A DNA stretch of 64,000 bases from JAAYBF01 sp963715445 (GTDB lineage: Bacteria > Actinomycetota > Thermoleophilia > Solirubrobacterales > Thermoleophilaceae), in NCBI GenBank assembly GCA_963715445.1, contig OY970240.1, forward strand, positions 620,001 to 684,000, in the 5' to 3' direction. Each line of letters begins with the position of its first letter. Within the stretch, counting starts at the first letter, position 1. The translations under genes were made by a program, and so were the position numbers. Below, piece after piece: positions 33,681-41,996 of this stretch. The notes below the pieces were generated by a model, which saw only the letters and a list, made by a program, of their open reading frames with translations, was not told the DNA's origin and ran no database searches.

Positions 33681-34379
33681 TCAGCTGCGCGAGTCGCGGT
33701 GGCGGCGGAGCTCCTCGACCAGCAGCTTCGAGTGCATCGCGGCGATCAGGTCGCGCAGCGGCTCGGCGCCTGCCTCCATCAGGTCGGCCACGGCATCCGG
33801 CTCGAGCTCGCCGGCCAGACGCTCCAGCACCACCTGGACCTCCTCGCGGACCAGCTGCTCGAGCGCGCTCTTGTAGCGCAGCGTGTCGTAGACGGTGAAG
33901 CCGATCCGTTCGTCGTAGCCGCCTTCGCGGAAGCGGCTGATCGCCTCCAGCACCTGGGTGTCCAGCCGGGCGTAGCCGCGCGTGTTCGGAGTCAGGATGC
34001 CGATCTCCTCGAGGCGCTCGAGCGCCTCGCGCGGGATGCCGTAGCGGGACTCCGCCTCCGCGCGCGACACGCGGCTGCCCTCGCGGCGCTGCGCGCGCTC
34101 CAGGATCCGATCCTCGAGCGCGACGAGCGCCTGCGCGCGCTCCGGGTCCTCCTCCAGCACGCGCCGGATCGCCTTGAGCGGCATGAAGCGCTCCTCCTGG
34201 AGCTTCTTGATCAGGCGGATGCGCTCCACGAAGTCGGGCGTGTAATAGGACATGTTGCGCGACGTCTTGACCGGCTCGGGCAGGAGCCCCTCGCGCAGGT
34301 AGTGCTTGATCGTCCCGGCGCTGACTCCGCTCGCCTCGGCGAGCTCGCTCATCTTGAGCAGCCCGTTGTCCCCGCTCAT
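33681..34379 (-). CDS. MerR-family regulator
   Basis: A 232-residue protein with a MerR winged helix at the N-terminus (MSELAEASGVSAGTIKHYLR, then EGLLPEPVKTSRNMSYY). The rest is not a metal- or redox-binding tail: a second helical region (SRYGIPREALERLEEIGILT) looks like another MerR-type reader, followed by a 70-residue helical C-terminus. It is the last gene of the acyl-CoA cluster and overlaps the CoA-transferase stop by 4 nt (ATGA). LiuR, which controls leucine/isovalerate genes in proteobacteria, is also MerR-type, so local regulation by an acyl-CoA is plausible. Confidence 0.88.
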   Translation of the reverse strand: MSGDNGLLKMSELAEASGVSAGTIKHYLREGLLPEPVKTSRNMSYYTPDFVERIRLIKKLQEERFMPLKAIRRVLEEDPERAQALVALEDRILERAQRREGSRVSRAEAESRYGIPREALERLEEIGILTPNTRGYARLDTQVLEAISRFREGGYDERIGFTVYDTLRYKSALEQLVREEVQVVLERLAGELEPDAVADLMEAGAEPLRDLIAAMHSKLLVEELRRHRDSRS

Positions 34380-35656
34380 GAGAGGAACGAGCCCCGCGGC
34401 CCGGTGGACGGGCCCGCGGCCGCGCCCGACTCCTGGAGCGCCTCGATCTCCGCCTCGGAGTACCCGAGCGACGCGAGCACCTCGCGCGTGTGCTCGCCGA
34501 GCCCCGGGCCGGGAGCGTGGACGCCCCCGGGGGTGCGCGAGAGCTTCACGGGCACGCCGAGCTGGCGGACCGGTCGGTCGGCGCCCGGCTGATCGAGCTC
34601 CACCACCATCTCGCGTGCGCGCACGAGCTCCGAGTCGAGCGCCTCGTCGAGCCCGAGCACCGGCTCGAGGCAGCAGTCGTGCTCGGACGCGAAGCGCTCC
34701 CACTCCGCGCGGGTGCGGCCACGGAAGACCGCCTCCACCTCGGCGTGCGCCTCGGATCCAGGCGGCTCGAACTGCTTCTCGATCAGGTCCTCGCGCCCCA
34801 CCCCGCGGCACCACGCCTGCCAGAACTTCGGCTCGAGCGCTCCGAGCGTCACGTGCCCGTCGCTGCACTCGTAAGGGCGGTAGCAGAGGTATCCACCCGC
34901 GAGCTCCAGCTCCCCGCGGCGCGGCGCCTGACCGTCGGCGAGGTACTTGCCGGCGACCATCGCCAGCCAGGAGAGCGCGCCGTCGGCCATCGAGATGTCC
35001 ACGAGCTGGCCCTCGCCCGAGCGCTCCCGCTCGCGCAGCGCGGCCATGATCCCGAAGGCGGCCATCAGCGCTCCGCCGCCGAGGTCGGCGATCTGGCCGG
35101 CGGCCTGCACGGGAGGCCCTCCCGGCTCTCCGGTGAGGCCGAGCAGGCCCACCAGCCCGAGGTAGTTCATGTCGTGGCCGGCGCGGTCGCGGTAGGGGCC
35201 GTCCTGGCCGTAGCCGGTGATCGCGCAGTACACGAGCCCCGGGTTCTCCTCGCGCAGCCGCTCGTACCCGACCCCGAGGCGCTCCATCACCCCGGGCCGG
35301 AACGACTCCAGCAGCACGTCGTGCTCGCGCACCAGGCGCAGCAGCACCTCGCGCCCGCGCTCGTTCTTCAAGTCGAGGCGGATCGAGCGCTTGTTGCGGT
35401 TCAGCGAGAGGTAGAGCGCGGACTTCGCCGAGTCCTCGGCACCCTCGTAGTAGGGCGGCGCCCAGCGGATGTAGTCGCCCATGCCGGTGTCCTCGACCTT
35501 GAGCACGTCGGCCCCGAGATCGGCCAGCAGCAGGGAGCAGAACCCGCCCGGCAGCAGCCGCGAGAGATCCAGGACGCGAACGTCGGACAGCGCCTGCGGC
35601 GCAGCATCCGGAGCGCCGTTTCGGCGGGCGTCGGGCGCGGGACCGCCCGCGCTCAC
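34376..35656 (-). CDS. CaiB/BaiF family III CoA-transferase (racemase-like)
   Basis: A 426-residue type III CoA-transferase starting at GTG 35656. Family landmarks are VRVLDLSRLLPG, GADVLKVED, NRNKRSIRLDLK and RPGVMERLG. The catalytic Asp is in GHDMNYLGLVGLLG, the His-Asp arrangement of alpha-methylacyl-CoA racemases rather than of transferases such as FRC. It could epimerise branched acyl-CoAs for the neighbouring dehydrogenases or transfer CoA. GTGA overlap with the upstream gene and ATGA with the MerR gene show tight coupling. Confidence 0.92.
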   Translation of the reverse strand: MSAGGPAPDARRNGAPDAAPQALSDVRVLDLSRLLPGGFCSLLLADLGADVLKVEDTGMGDYIRWAPPYYEGAEDSAKSALYLSLNRNKRSIRLDLKNERGREVLLRLVREHDVLLESFRPGVMERLGVGYERLREENPGLVYCAITGYGQDGPYRDRAGHDMNYLGLVGLLGLTGEPGGPPVQAAGQIADLGGGALMAAFGIMAALRERERSGEGQLVDISMADGALSWLAMVAGKYLADGQAPRRGELELAGGYLCYRPYECSDGHVTLGALEPKFWQAWCRGVGREDLIEKQFEPPGSEAHAEVEAVFRGRTRAEWERFASEHDCCLEPVLGLDEALDSELVRAREMVVELDQPGADRPVRQLGVPVKLSRTPGGVHAPGPGLGEHTREVLASLGYSEAEIEALQESGAAAGPSTGPRGSFLS

Positions 35657-36579
35657 GTCGTCGAGTCGATCGGGTGCCGCAGCACGTCGCGGCGGGTCAC
35701 CTCACCGCCACGCGGGACGCCGAGCATCTCGCGCGCCTCGGCGACCGTGGCCGCCCGGCGGCCGACGTCCTCGGCCATCTGACGCGCCTTCGCGATCAGG
35801 TCGCCGTTGGAGCGCGCCATCTCCCCGTTCGGGAGGTAGAAGTTGTCCTCGAGGCCGACCCGGACGTTGCCCCCGAGCGTGAGCGCGGCGGCCACGAGCC
35901 GCCACTGGGCGCGGCTGACCCCGATCACGCCCCAGTTGTTCGGACCGTCGGGCCCGCCCGGCACCTGCTCGGCCATGTGCGCGAGGTTGCGTGGGTTCGG
36001 GCGCACGCCGCCCGTGACGCCCATCACGCAGGAGATCTGCATCGGCTCCGAGAGCAGACCCATGTCGATCAGCGGATCGAGGTTGGCGATGTGCCCGGTG
36101 TCGAAGCACTCGTGCTCGGGGCGGATCCCCAGCTCGTTCATCGCGGTCAGGAACTCGATGATCGTGTCGAACGAGTTCTCGAACACCGCCTTGAAGACGA
36201 AGTCCCCGCGCGAGCGCGAGTACTTCGCGTAGTTCATCGAGCTCATGTTGAGCGCGGCCACGTCGGGCCGCAGCTCGCGCAGGTAGGCGATCCGCTTGTC
36301 GATCGGCACGCCGATCGCGCCGGTCGAGTAGTTGATGATCACGTCGTCCACCTCGGCGCGGATCGCCTCGGTGATCGCGCGGAAGTCCTCGATCTCGTAG
36401 CTGGGCACGCCGTCGGGCGTGCGCGCGTGAATGTGGATCATCGCGCCGCCCTCGTCCACGATCCGGCGCGCCTCGGCGGCGTACTCCGCCGGCGTGTAGG
36501 GGATCGCCGGGCACTGGTCGCGGTTGGCGACCGCGCCGGAGATCGAGCAGGTGATGACAACCGGATCCTCGAAGCTCAT
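35653..36579 (-). CDS. BKACE-family protein (3-keto-5-aminohexanoate cleavage-like)
   Basis: A 308-residue DUF849/BKACE TIM barrel. These enzymes condense a beta-keto acid with acetyl-CoA and split it to a new CoA ester and acetoacetate. Zinc-binding and catalytic elements are visible: the HxH in MIHIHARTPDG, the late acidic site GLEDNFYLPNGE, and FDTGHIANLD and GVTGGVRPNP in the barrel. The substrate is not predictable from sequence. It overlaps both neighbours by 4 nt and occupies the place where an HMG-CoA lyase would sit in a liu-type cluster. Confidence 0.92.
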   Translation of the reverse strand: MSFEDPVVITCSISGAVANRDQCPAIPYTPAEYAAEARRIVDEGGAMIHIHARTPDGVPSYEIEDFRAITEAIRAEVDDVIINYSTGAIGVPIDKRIAYLRELRPDVAALNMSSMNYAKYSRSRGDFVFKAVFENSFDTIIEFLTAMNELGIRPEHECFDTGHIANLDPLIDMGLLSEPMQISCVMGVTGGVRPNPRNLAHMAEQVPGGPDGPNNWGVIGVSRAQWRLVAAALTLGGNVRVGLEDNFYLPNGEMARSNGDLIAKARQMAEDVGRRAATVAEAREMLGVPRGGEVTRRDVLRHPIDSTT

Positions 36580-37538
36580 GCGGCCTCCTCCATGTCGAGC
36601 ACGAGCTTGCCGACGGCGCGACGGCCGTCGAGGTCGCGCAGGGCTTCGCTGACCTGCGCCAGCGGATAGCGGCGGCCGACGACGGGCCTCACATGACCCT
36701 CGGCGACCATCCGGTCCAAGTCGGCGCCGACCTCGCGCAGGTAGTCGGGGCGCTCGAAGGCGTAGTGCCCCCAGCCGGCACCGACGATGCTGACGTTGCG
36801 GAACAGCAGGCGGTTGACGGCGACGGTGGGGATCGAGCCCTCGGTGAAGCCGATCACCACGAGGCGGCCCTCCGGCGCGAGGGCGCGCACGCTCTCGTCG
36901 AAGCGCGACCCGCCGACCGGGTCGAAGATCACATCGGCGGGGCCGGCATCCGCGCGCCAGTCGCCGTCCGAGCGAACCACCTCGTCCGCCCCGGCCTCAC
37001 GCGCGATCCGCTCCTTCTCGTCGGTCGAGACGACGGCCACCACGCGCGCGCCGACGCCCTTGCCGATCTGGATGGCCGCGGTCCCGGTGCCGCCGCCGGC
37101 GCCGTGCACCAGCAGCGTCTCCCCCTGCTTCAGGGCCGCGCGGCGCACCAGCCCCAGGTGGGCGGTGTGGTAGTTGAGCACGTAGCCGGCGCCCTGGGCG
37201 AAGTCGAGCTCGTCGGGAAGTCGGAAGGTGAGGAAGGGCACCGCAGCGGCCACGTCGGCGAACGCGCCGCCGATCGAGAAGGCGGCAACGCGATCGCCCG
37301 GATCGAAGCCCGAGCCCTCCGGCGCCTCGCGCACGACGCCCGCCATCTCGCTGCCGAGCGTGAACGGCGGGTCCGGCTTGAGCTGGTACTCCCCGCGGGT
37401 CAGCAGCAGGTCCGGAAACGAAACGCCGGCGGCGCGCACGTCGATCAGCAGGTTGCCGCCCTCGGCGCGCGGCTCCTCGACCTCCTCCACGCTCACCGCA
37501 TCCGGCCCCGTCAGCTCCGTGACCCGCACAGCTCTCAT
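36576..37538 (-). CDS. Zinc-independent MDR oxidoreductase (quinone reductase-like)
   Basis: A 320-residue NADPH:quinone oxidoreductase-type MDR protein: the N-terminal catalytic fold (GVSFPDLLLTRGEY, LGSEMAGVV) and the Rossmann motif HGAGGGTGTAAIQIGKG (about 150). No structural or catalytic zinc Cys is present. In this setting it may act as an enoyl-CoA or enoyl-thioester reductase. It is coupled by ATGA overlaps on both sides. Confidence 0.92.
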   Translation of the reverse strand: MRAVRVTELTGPDAVSVEEVEEPRAEGGNLLIDVRAAGVSFPDLLLTRGEYQLKPDPPFTLGSEMAGVVREAPEGSGFDPGDRVAAFSIGGAFADVAAAVPFLTFRLPDELDFAQGAGYVLNYHTAHLGLVRRAALKQGETLLVHGAGGGTGTAAIQIGKGVGARVVAVVSTDEKERIAREAGADEVVRSDGDWRADAGPADVIFDPVGGSRFDESVRALAPEGRLVVIGFTEGSIPTVAVNRLLFRNVSIVGAGWGHYAFERPDYLREVGADLDRMVAEGHVRPVVGRRYPLAQVSEALRDLDGRRAVGKLVLDMEEAA

Positions 37539-39112
37539 ACGGGCATGACCCCTTGCTTCTTCCAGGGCCGCTCGACGCGCTTGGTCTCCGCCATCTCGAG
37601 CGCGCGGATGACCGTCGGGCGCGTCTCGCGCGGGTCGATGATGTCGTCGATCATCGCGTTGCCCGCAGCGATGTAGGGGTCGATCGTGGCGCGGATCGCG
37701 TCCTCCATCTGCTTGCGCGTGGCCTCGGGATCATCGGCCGCCTCGATCACCGAGCGGCCGATGATGTTGACGGCGCCCTCAGCGCCCATCACCGATATCT
37801 CGGCGGTAGGCCAGGCGACGATCAGGTCCGGCTCGTAGGCCTTGCCGCACATCACGTAGTAGCCGGCCCCATAGGCCTTGCGCACGATCACCGTGATCTT
37901 CGGCACCGTCGCGTTCGAGACCGCGTAGAGCATCTTCGCCCCGTGGCGGATGATCCCGGCGTGCTCCACCTTGGTCCCGACCATGAAGCCGGGCACGTCC
38001 TGGAGGAAGAGCAGCGGGATGCCGTACGAGTCGCAGAGGTTGACGAACCGCGCGGCCTTGTCGGCGGAGTCGATCTCGAGGATCCCGCCGAGGTGCTTGG
38101 GCTGGTTGGCGACGATGCCCACCGGCCGACCGCCCATCCGCGCGAAGCAGGTGATGATCGTGCGCGCCCAGCGGGGCTTCATGTCGAAGTAGACGCCGTC
38201 GTCGACGATCCGCCGGATCACGTCGTACATGTCGTAGGGCTGGCGGTTCGAGTCCGGGAGGACGTCGAGCAGCTCCTCGTCCATGCGGTCGTGGGGATCC
38301 TCGGTCTCGCGGATCGGCGGCGGCTGCTCGCAGTTCTGGGGGAAGTACGAGAGGTAGTCCCTGATCGCCTGGATGCACTCCTCGTCGGACTTCACCTCGA
38401 GGTCGCCGACGCCCGAGATCTTGGTGTGGACCTTCGAGCCGCCGAGGTCCTCCTGGGTGACGTCCTCGCCGGTCACGGCCTTCACGAGGTGCGGGCCGGC
38501 CAGCGCCATGGAGCCGCGGCCCTTGACCATCGGGACGAAGTCGGCGAGGCCGGGGATGTAGGCGGTGCCCGCGGCGCAGGGGCCCATCAGGGCGGCGATC
38601 TGCGGGATCACCCCGCTCATCACCACCTCCTCGCGGAAGAGGAAGCCGGAGCCCGCGAACAGCGAGCCGGCCGCCTCCTGGATCCGGGCGCCCGCCGAGT
38701 CGAGCAGCCAGATGAAGGGGATCCGCTTCTGCAGGGCCAGCTCGCGCAGGCGCGTGACCTTGACCTCGCCTGTCATGCCCATCGAGCCGGCCATGACCGT
38801 GAAGTCGTAGGCGCATACCGCCACGAGCCTGCCGTCGACCTTGCCGTAGCCGGTCACGACGCCGTCGGCCGGGGCGTCCTTGCCCACCATCGCCTTCTGG
38901 GAGAAGTGCGGGCGCGCGTGGATGCCGAGCTCGGTGAAGGTGCCCGCGTCGATCAGCAGCTCGAGGCGCTCGCGCGCGGTGAGCTTCTCGGCGGCGTGCT
39001 GGCGCTCGATCTTCTCCTCGCCGCCGCCGAGCCGGGCGCGCTCGCGGCGCGCGTGCAGCTCCTCCACCAGCGGGCGCAGGACGGACTGCGCAGAAGCCTC
39101 AGCCGTGGACAT
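37535..39112 (-). CDS. Acyl-CoA carboxylase, carboxyltransferase (beta) subunit
   Basis: A 525-residue biotin-dependent carboxyltransferase of the PCC/MCC beta type: N-terminal acyl-CoA half (LDSAGARIQEAAGSLFAGSG, MGPCAAGTAYIPGLADFVPM) and C-terminal carboxybiotin half (VPKITVIVRKAYGAGYYVM, GAEGAVNIIG). Substrate (propionyl-, methylcrotonyl- or other acyl-CoA) cannot be fixed from sequence. No biotin carboxylase (alpha) subunit is in this cluster; the only carrier domain seen is the small gene at 51727. Overlaps the downstream MDR gene by 4 nt and the upstream ureohydrolase-like gene by 14 nt. Confidence 0.93.
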   Translation of the reverse strand: MSTAEASAQSVLRPLVEELHARRERARLGGGEEKIERQHAAEKLTARERLELLIDAGTFTELGIHARPHFSQKAMVGKDAPADGVVTGYGKVDGRLVAVCAYDFTVMAGSMGMTGEVKVTRLRELALQKRIPFIWLLDSAGARIQEAAGSLFAGSGFLFREEVVMSGVIPQIAALMGPCAAGTAYIPGLADFVPMVKGRGSMALAGPHLVKAVTGEDVTQEDLGGSKVHTKISGVGDLEVKSDEECIQAIRDYLSYFPQNCEQPPPIRETEDPHDRMDEELLDVLPDSNRQPYDMYDVIRRIVDDGVYFDMKPRWARTIITCFARMGGRPVGIVANQPKHLGGILEIDSADKAARFVNLCDSYGIPLLFLQDVPGFMVGTKVEHAGIIRHGAKMLYAVSNATVPKITVIVRKAYGAGYYVMCGKAYEPDLIVAWPTAEISVMGAEGAVNIIGRSVIEAADDPEATRKQMEDAIRATIDPYIAAGNAMIDDIIDPRETRPTVIRALEMAETKRVERPWKKQGVMPV

Positions 39113-39947
39113 TGGCGCCCTCCGGAATCGTCTCGAGGAGGGGCTCGAGCACCCGCATCACGGTCTCCGCGGCGGCCTGGCGCTCCTCCTCGTCGGCGGG
39201 CGCCTCGAAGCCCGTCACCTCGATGCCGATCAGCTCGCAGTCCGCGATGACCGCCTCGAGCAGGTCGAGCAGCTTGTCCGGCGACAGCCCGTCGGGAGCC
39301 GGCTCGCGCGCGGGGAAGGCCTCCGGGTCGAGCACGTCGAGCTCGAGGTGCACGTAGACGGGGGCGCCGTAGAGCGCGTTCTTGACGGCGACCAGGGTCT
39401 CGATCGGGCTGGCGCCGATCACCGTCACGTCGCTGCGCTCGAGCGCGGCACGCTCCTCGTCGCCGAGGTCGCGCACACCGGCCAGCACGACCCGGTCGGT
39501 GGGCACCGTGTCCGGCGTCAGCTTCGCGTCCCAGCTCTCGCATGCGCCGGCGAGCGCCATGCGCGCGAGGCTTCCGCCGGGCCGCGCCGTGGCCGGCGTG
39601 TCGAAGCTGCCGCGGGCGCCGAGCCAGAGGATCACCGCGTCGGGCCGCTGGCGCAGGACCGTCGGCAGCGTCGTCAGCGCGATCGAGCACTCGCCGGCCA
39701 GCAGCACCGGCACCCTGCCCGCCTCGAGCGCATCGTCGACCTGGCCGCCGGCCTCGAGCAGACAGCCGCGCGAGTCACGCAGATCGTCCTCCCAGCTCGC
39801 GTCGCGGGGCTCGCCGGGAGTTCCGATCGCGCGCGCATCGCGGCCGAGCCGCTCGCCGAGCAGCGGTGCCAGCTCGTCCACGCCGCGCACCGCCGCCGCA
39901 GTCCGGTCCGACGTGCGGCAGCGCAGCGCCACCAGCGAGGCGGTCAT
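39099..39947 (-). CDS. Arginase/agmatinase-fold protein lacking metal ligands
   Basis: A 282-residue ureohydrolase-like protein; ATG 39947 is chosen since it overlaps the upstream stop by 4 nt like other genes here. The fold is recognisable by order of motifs, but the manganese ligands are largely lost: GGDHS is LAGECS, DAHxD is GARGSFD, and DxDxxDP is LELDVLDP. Only part of the last site survives. It is therefore probably not an arginase or agmatinase and may be a structural or regulatory protein of the acyl-CoA cluster, or a very divergent hydrolase. Confidence 0.8.
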   Translation of the reverse strand: MTASLVALRCRTSDRTAAAVRGVDELAPLLGERLGRDARAIGTPGEPRDASWEDDLRDSRGCLLEAGGQVDDALEAGRVPVLLAGECSIALTTLPTVLRQRPDAVILWLGARGSFDTPATARPGGSLARMALAGACESWDAKLTPDTVPTDRVVLAGVRDLGDEERAALERSDVTVIGASPIETLVAVKNALYGAPVYVHLELDVLDPEAFPAREPAPDGLSPDKLLDLLEAVIADCELIGIEVTGFEAPADEEERQAAAETVMRVLEPLLETIPEGANVHG

Positions 39948-40726
39948 CGCCCGCTCCACTGAGGCTCGCGCTTCTCGAAGAAGGCCTTGACGCCCTCCTG
40001 GATGTCATCCGTCGAGAAGGAGAGCGTGAGGTTGTGGTGCAGGAACTCGAGTGCATCCTCGAACGCCATGTCCTGCTGGCGGTACATCGCGTCCTTGCCG
40101 AGCCGCATCATCACCGGGGACTTCGAGGCCAGCCGCCCGGCCCAATCAGCGACGGCAGCGTCGAACTCCGCCGCCGGGACGACCTTGTTGACGAAGCCCG
40201 CCTCGCGCGCCTCCTCGGCGCTGATCCGCTCGCCGAGCAGCAGCATCTGGTTCGTCTTCTTGCGCGGGACGTTGCGGTAGATCAGGGCCATGATCATGAA
40301 GGGGAACACGCCGACGTCGATCTCCGGCGTCCCGAAGGTCACGCCCTCCTTGGCCACGATCAGGTCGCACGCGAGGGCGATCCCGAACGCGCCGGCGAGC
40401 ACGTGGCCGTTGGCGGCACAGATCGAGGGCTTGCCGAGCTGGCCGATCAGCCGGAAGAGCCGCGGGAAGAGGTCGGTGGCGTGGTGCTTGTGGACCAGCG
40501 GCACGTCGGCGGCGAAGCCGGCCAGGTTGCCGCCGGCGGAGAAGATCTTCTCGTGCGAGGAGGTGAGCACCACGCAGCGCACCTCGGCGTCGTCGCGGGC
40601 CTGCTCGAAGGCCGCGATCAGCTCGGCCAGGGTGTCGTCCCCGAGCGCGTTGCGAGTCTCGGGATCGTCGAGCGTGATCGTGGCGACCTTGGCCTCGACC
40701 TCGTAGCGGACCTTCTCGAACGTCAC
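39944..40726 (-). CDS. Enoyl-CoA hydratase/isomerase
   Basis: A 260-residue crotonase from GTG 40726 (GAGGGAG 6-8 nt upstream). The CoA-binding and oxyanion motifs are FSAGGNLAGF and ANGHVLAGAFGIALACDL. At the first Glu position of classical hydratases the sequence reads GHVLAGAFG, and the second site region reads GTPEIDVGVFPF, with Glu kept in PEIDVG. This pattern resembles methylglutaconyl-CoA hydratase or other non-classical members, which suits a branched-chain pathway. Overlaps the ureohydrolase-like gene by 4 nt. Confidence 0.93.
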   Translation of the reverse strand: MTFEKVRYEVEAKVATITLDDPETRNALGDDTLAELIAAFEQARDDAEVRCVVLTSSHEKIFSAGGNLAGFAADVPLVHKHHATDLFPRLFRLIGQLGKPSICAANGHVLAGAFGIALACDLIVAKEGVTFGTPEIDVGVFPFMIMALIYRNVPRKKTNQMLLLGERISAEEAREAGFVNKVVPAAEFDAAVADWAGRLASKSPVMMRLGKDAMYRQQDMAFEDALEFLHHNLTLSFSTDDIQEGVKAFFEKREPQWSGR

Positions 40727-40798
40727 ACCGTCTCCCTCATTCGGTCTCCACTCGGCGCTGCGCTGCTCCGATCCTAAGCCCCATCTGCCGAGCAAGCC

Positions 40799-41989
40799 CT
40801 AGAGACCCATCTGTCGACCGAGGATCTCCTTCATCACCTCGTCGGTTCCGCCGCCGATCGGGCCGAGGCGCAGGTCGCGCGCGGCGCGCTCGATCCCGTA
40901 CTCCTTCATGTAGCCCGCTCCGCCGTGGATCTGGATCGCATCGTCGGCCACCTCGCAGGCCGCGCGCTGCGACAGCAGCTTCGCCATCGTCACCTCGCGG
41001 GTGGCGTCGTGGCCCTCGTGGAAGAGCCGCAGCGCGTGGTAGGTGAGCGCACGGGAGGTCTCGAGCTTGGTGGCCATGCCCGCGACCTTGTGGCGGATCG
41101 CCTGGAACTTGCCAATCGGGCGGCCGAACGCCTCGCGCTCGAGCGCGTAGGAGATCGAGGAGTCGAGCAGGCTCTGCATCGCGGCGACGGCGCCGAGGGC
41201 CATCAGCAGGCGCTCCCACTGGAAGTTGGCCACGATCAGGTAGAAGCCGCGGTTCTCCTGCCCGAGCAGGTTCTCGTCGGGCACGAAGACGTCCTGGAAG
41301 GACAGCTCGGCCGTGTCGGAGGCGTGCCAGCCCATCTTCTCGAGCTTCTTCGAGACGGTGAAGCCCTCCATCCCCTTCTCGATCAGGAGGAACGAGAGGC
41401 CGCCGTGGCCGCCCTCGTCGGTGGTCTTCACGGCCGTCACCACCACGTCCGCCCGCACGCCGTTGGTGATGAAGGTCTTCGAGCCGTTGACCACCCAGCC
41501 GCCCTCGACCTTGCGCGCGCGAGTGCGGATTCCGGCCACGTCCGAGCCGGCGCCCGGCTCGGTGATCCCGAGCGCGGCGATCTTCTCGCCCTTGATCGCC
41601 GGGACGAGGAAGCGCTCCTTCTGCTCCTCGGTGCCGAACTTGAAGATCGGCGGCGTCGCGATACCCACGTGCGCGCCGACACCCGCCGCGAGCCCGCCCG
41701 AGCCGCAGTGCGAGAGCTCCTCGACGAAGACCGCGTCGTGGAGGTGGTCGCCACCCTCGCCGCCGTGCTCCTGCGGGTACTTGAGGCCGAGGAAGCCGTT
41801 GCTCGCGAGCTTCGCGAACACCTCGTCGGGGAACCAGCGCGCGTCCTCCCACTCGTCCGCGTGCGGGGCGAGCTCCTTCTCCACGAAGCGGCGGATCGAG
41901 GCGCGCAGGTCGGCGTGCTCCTCCGTGAACGGGGGGATCGGCCGCGCCGGCGCCGCGGCCGGCACGCCCTTCGTGAACGTCGCGGTCAC
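40799..41989 (-). CDS. Acyl-CoA dehydrogenase (IVD/LCAD-like), copy 1
   Basis: A 396-residue FAD enzyme from GTG 41989. Motifs: GITEPGAGSDVAGIRTRA (FAD/substrate loop), VNGSKTFITNG, YALEREAFGRPIGKFQ, and IHGGAGYMKEYGIERAARD. The catalytic Glu is probably the one in QWERLLMA, as in isovaleryl- and long-chain dehydrogenases, because the medium-chain position is Gly (GGGTDEV). It oxidises a short or branched acyl-CoA, passing electrons to ETF. Tandem paralogue of the preceding gene, 7 nt away. Confidence 0.94.
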   Translation of the reverse strand: MTATFTKGVPAAAPARPIPPFTEEHADLRASIRRFVEKELAPHADEWEDARWFPDEVFAKLASNGFLGLKYPQEHGGEGGDHLHDAVFVEELSHCGSGGLAAGVGAHVGIATPPIFKFGTEEQKERFLVPAIKGEKIAALGITEPGAGSDVAGIRTRARKVEGGWVVNGSKTFITNGVRADVVVTAVKTTDEGGHGGLSFLLIEKGMEGFTVSKKLEKMGWHASDTAELSFQDVFVPDENLLGQENRGFYLIVANFQWERLLMALGAVAAMQSLLDSSISYALEREAFGRPIGKFQAIRHKVAGMATKLETSRALTYHALRLFHEGHDATREVTMAKLLSQRAACEVADDAIQIHGGAGYMKEYGIERAARDLRLGPIGGGTDEVMKEILGRQMGL

Positions 41990-41996
41990 AGGGCCC

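Noticed and set aside
40778..40795. Echo of the dehydrogenase 3' end (CAGATGGGGCTTAG) just downstream of its stop
   Set aside because: Only about 14 bases resemble the true end; too short to call a duplicated gene fragment.
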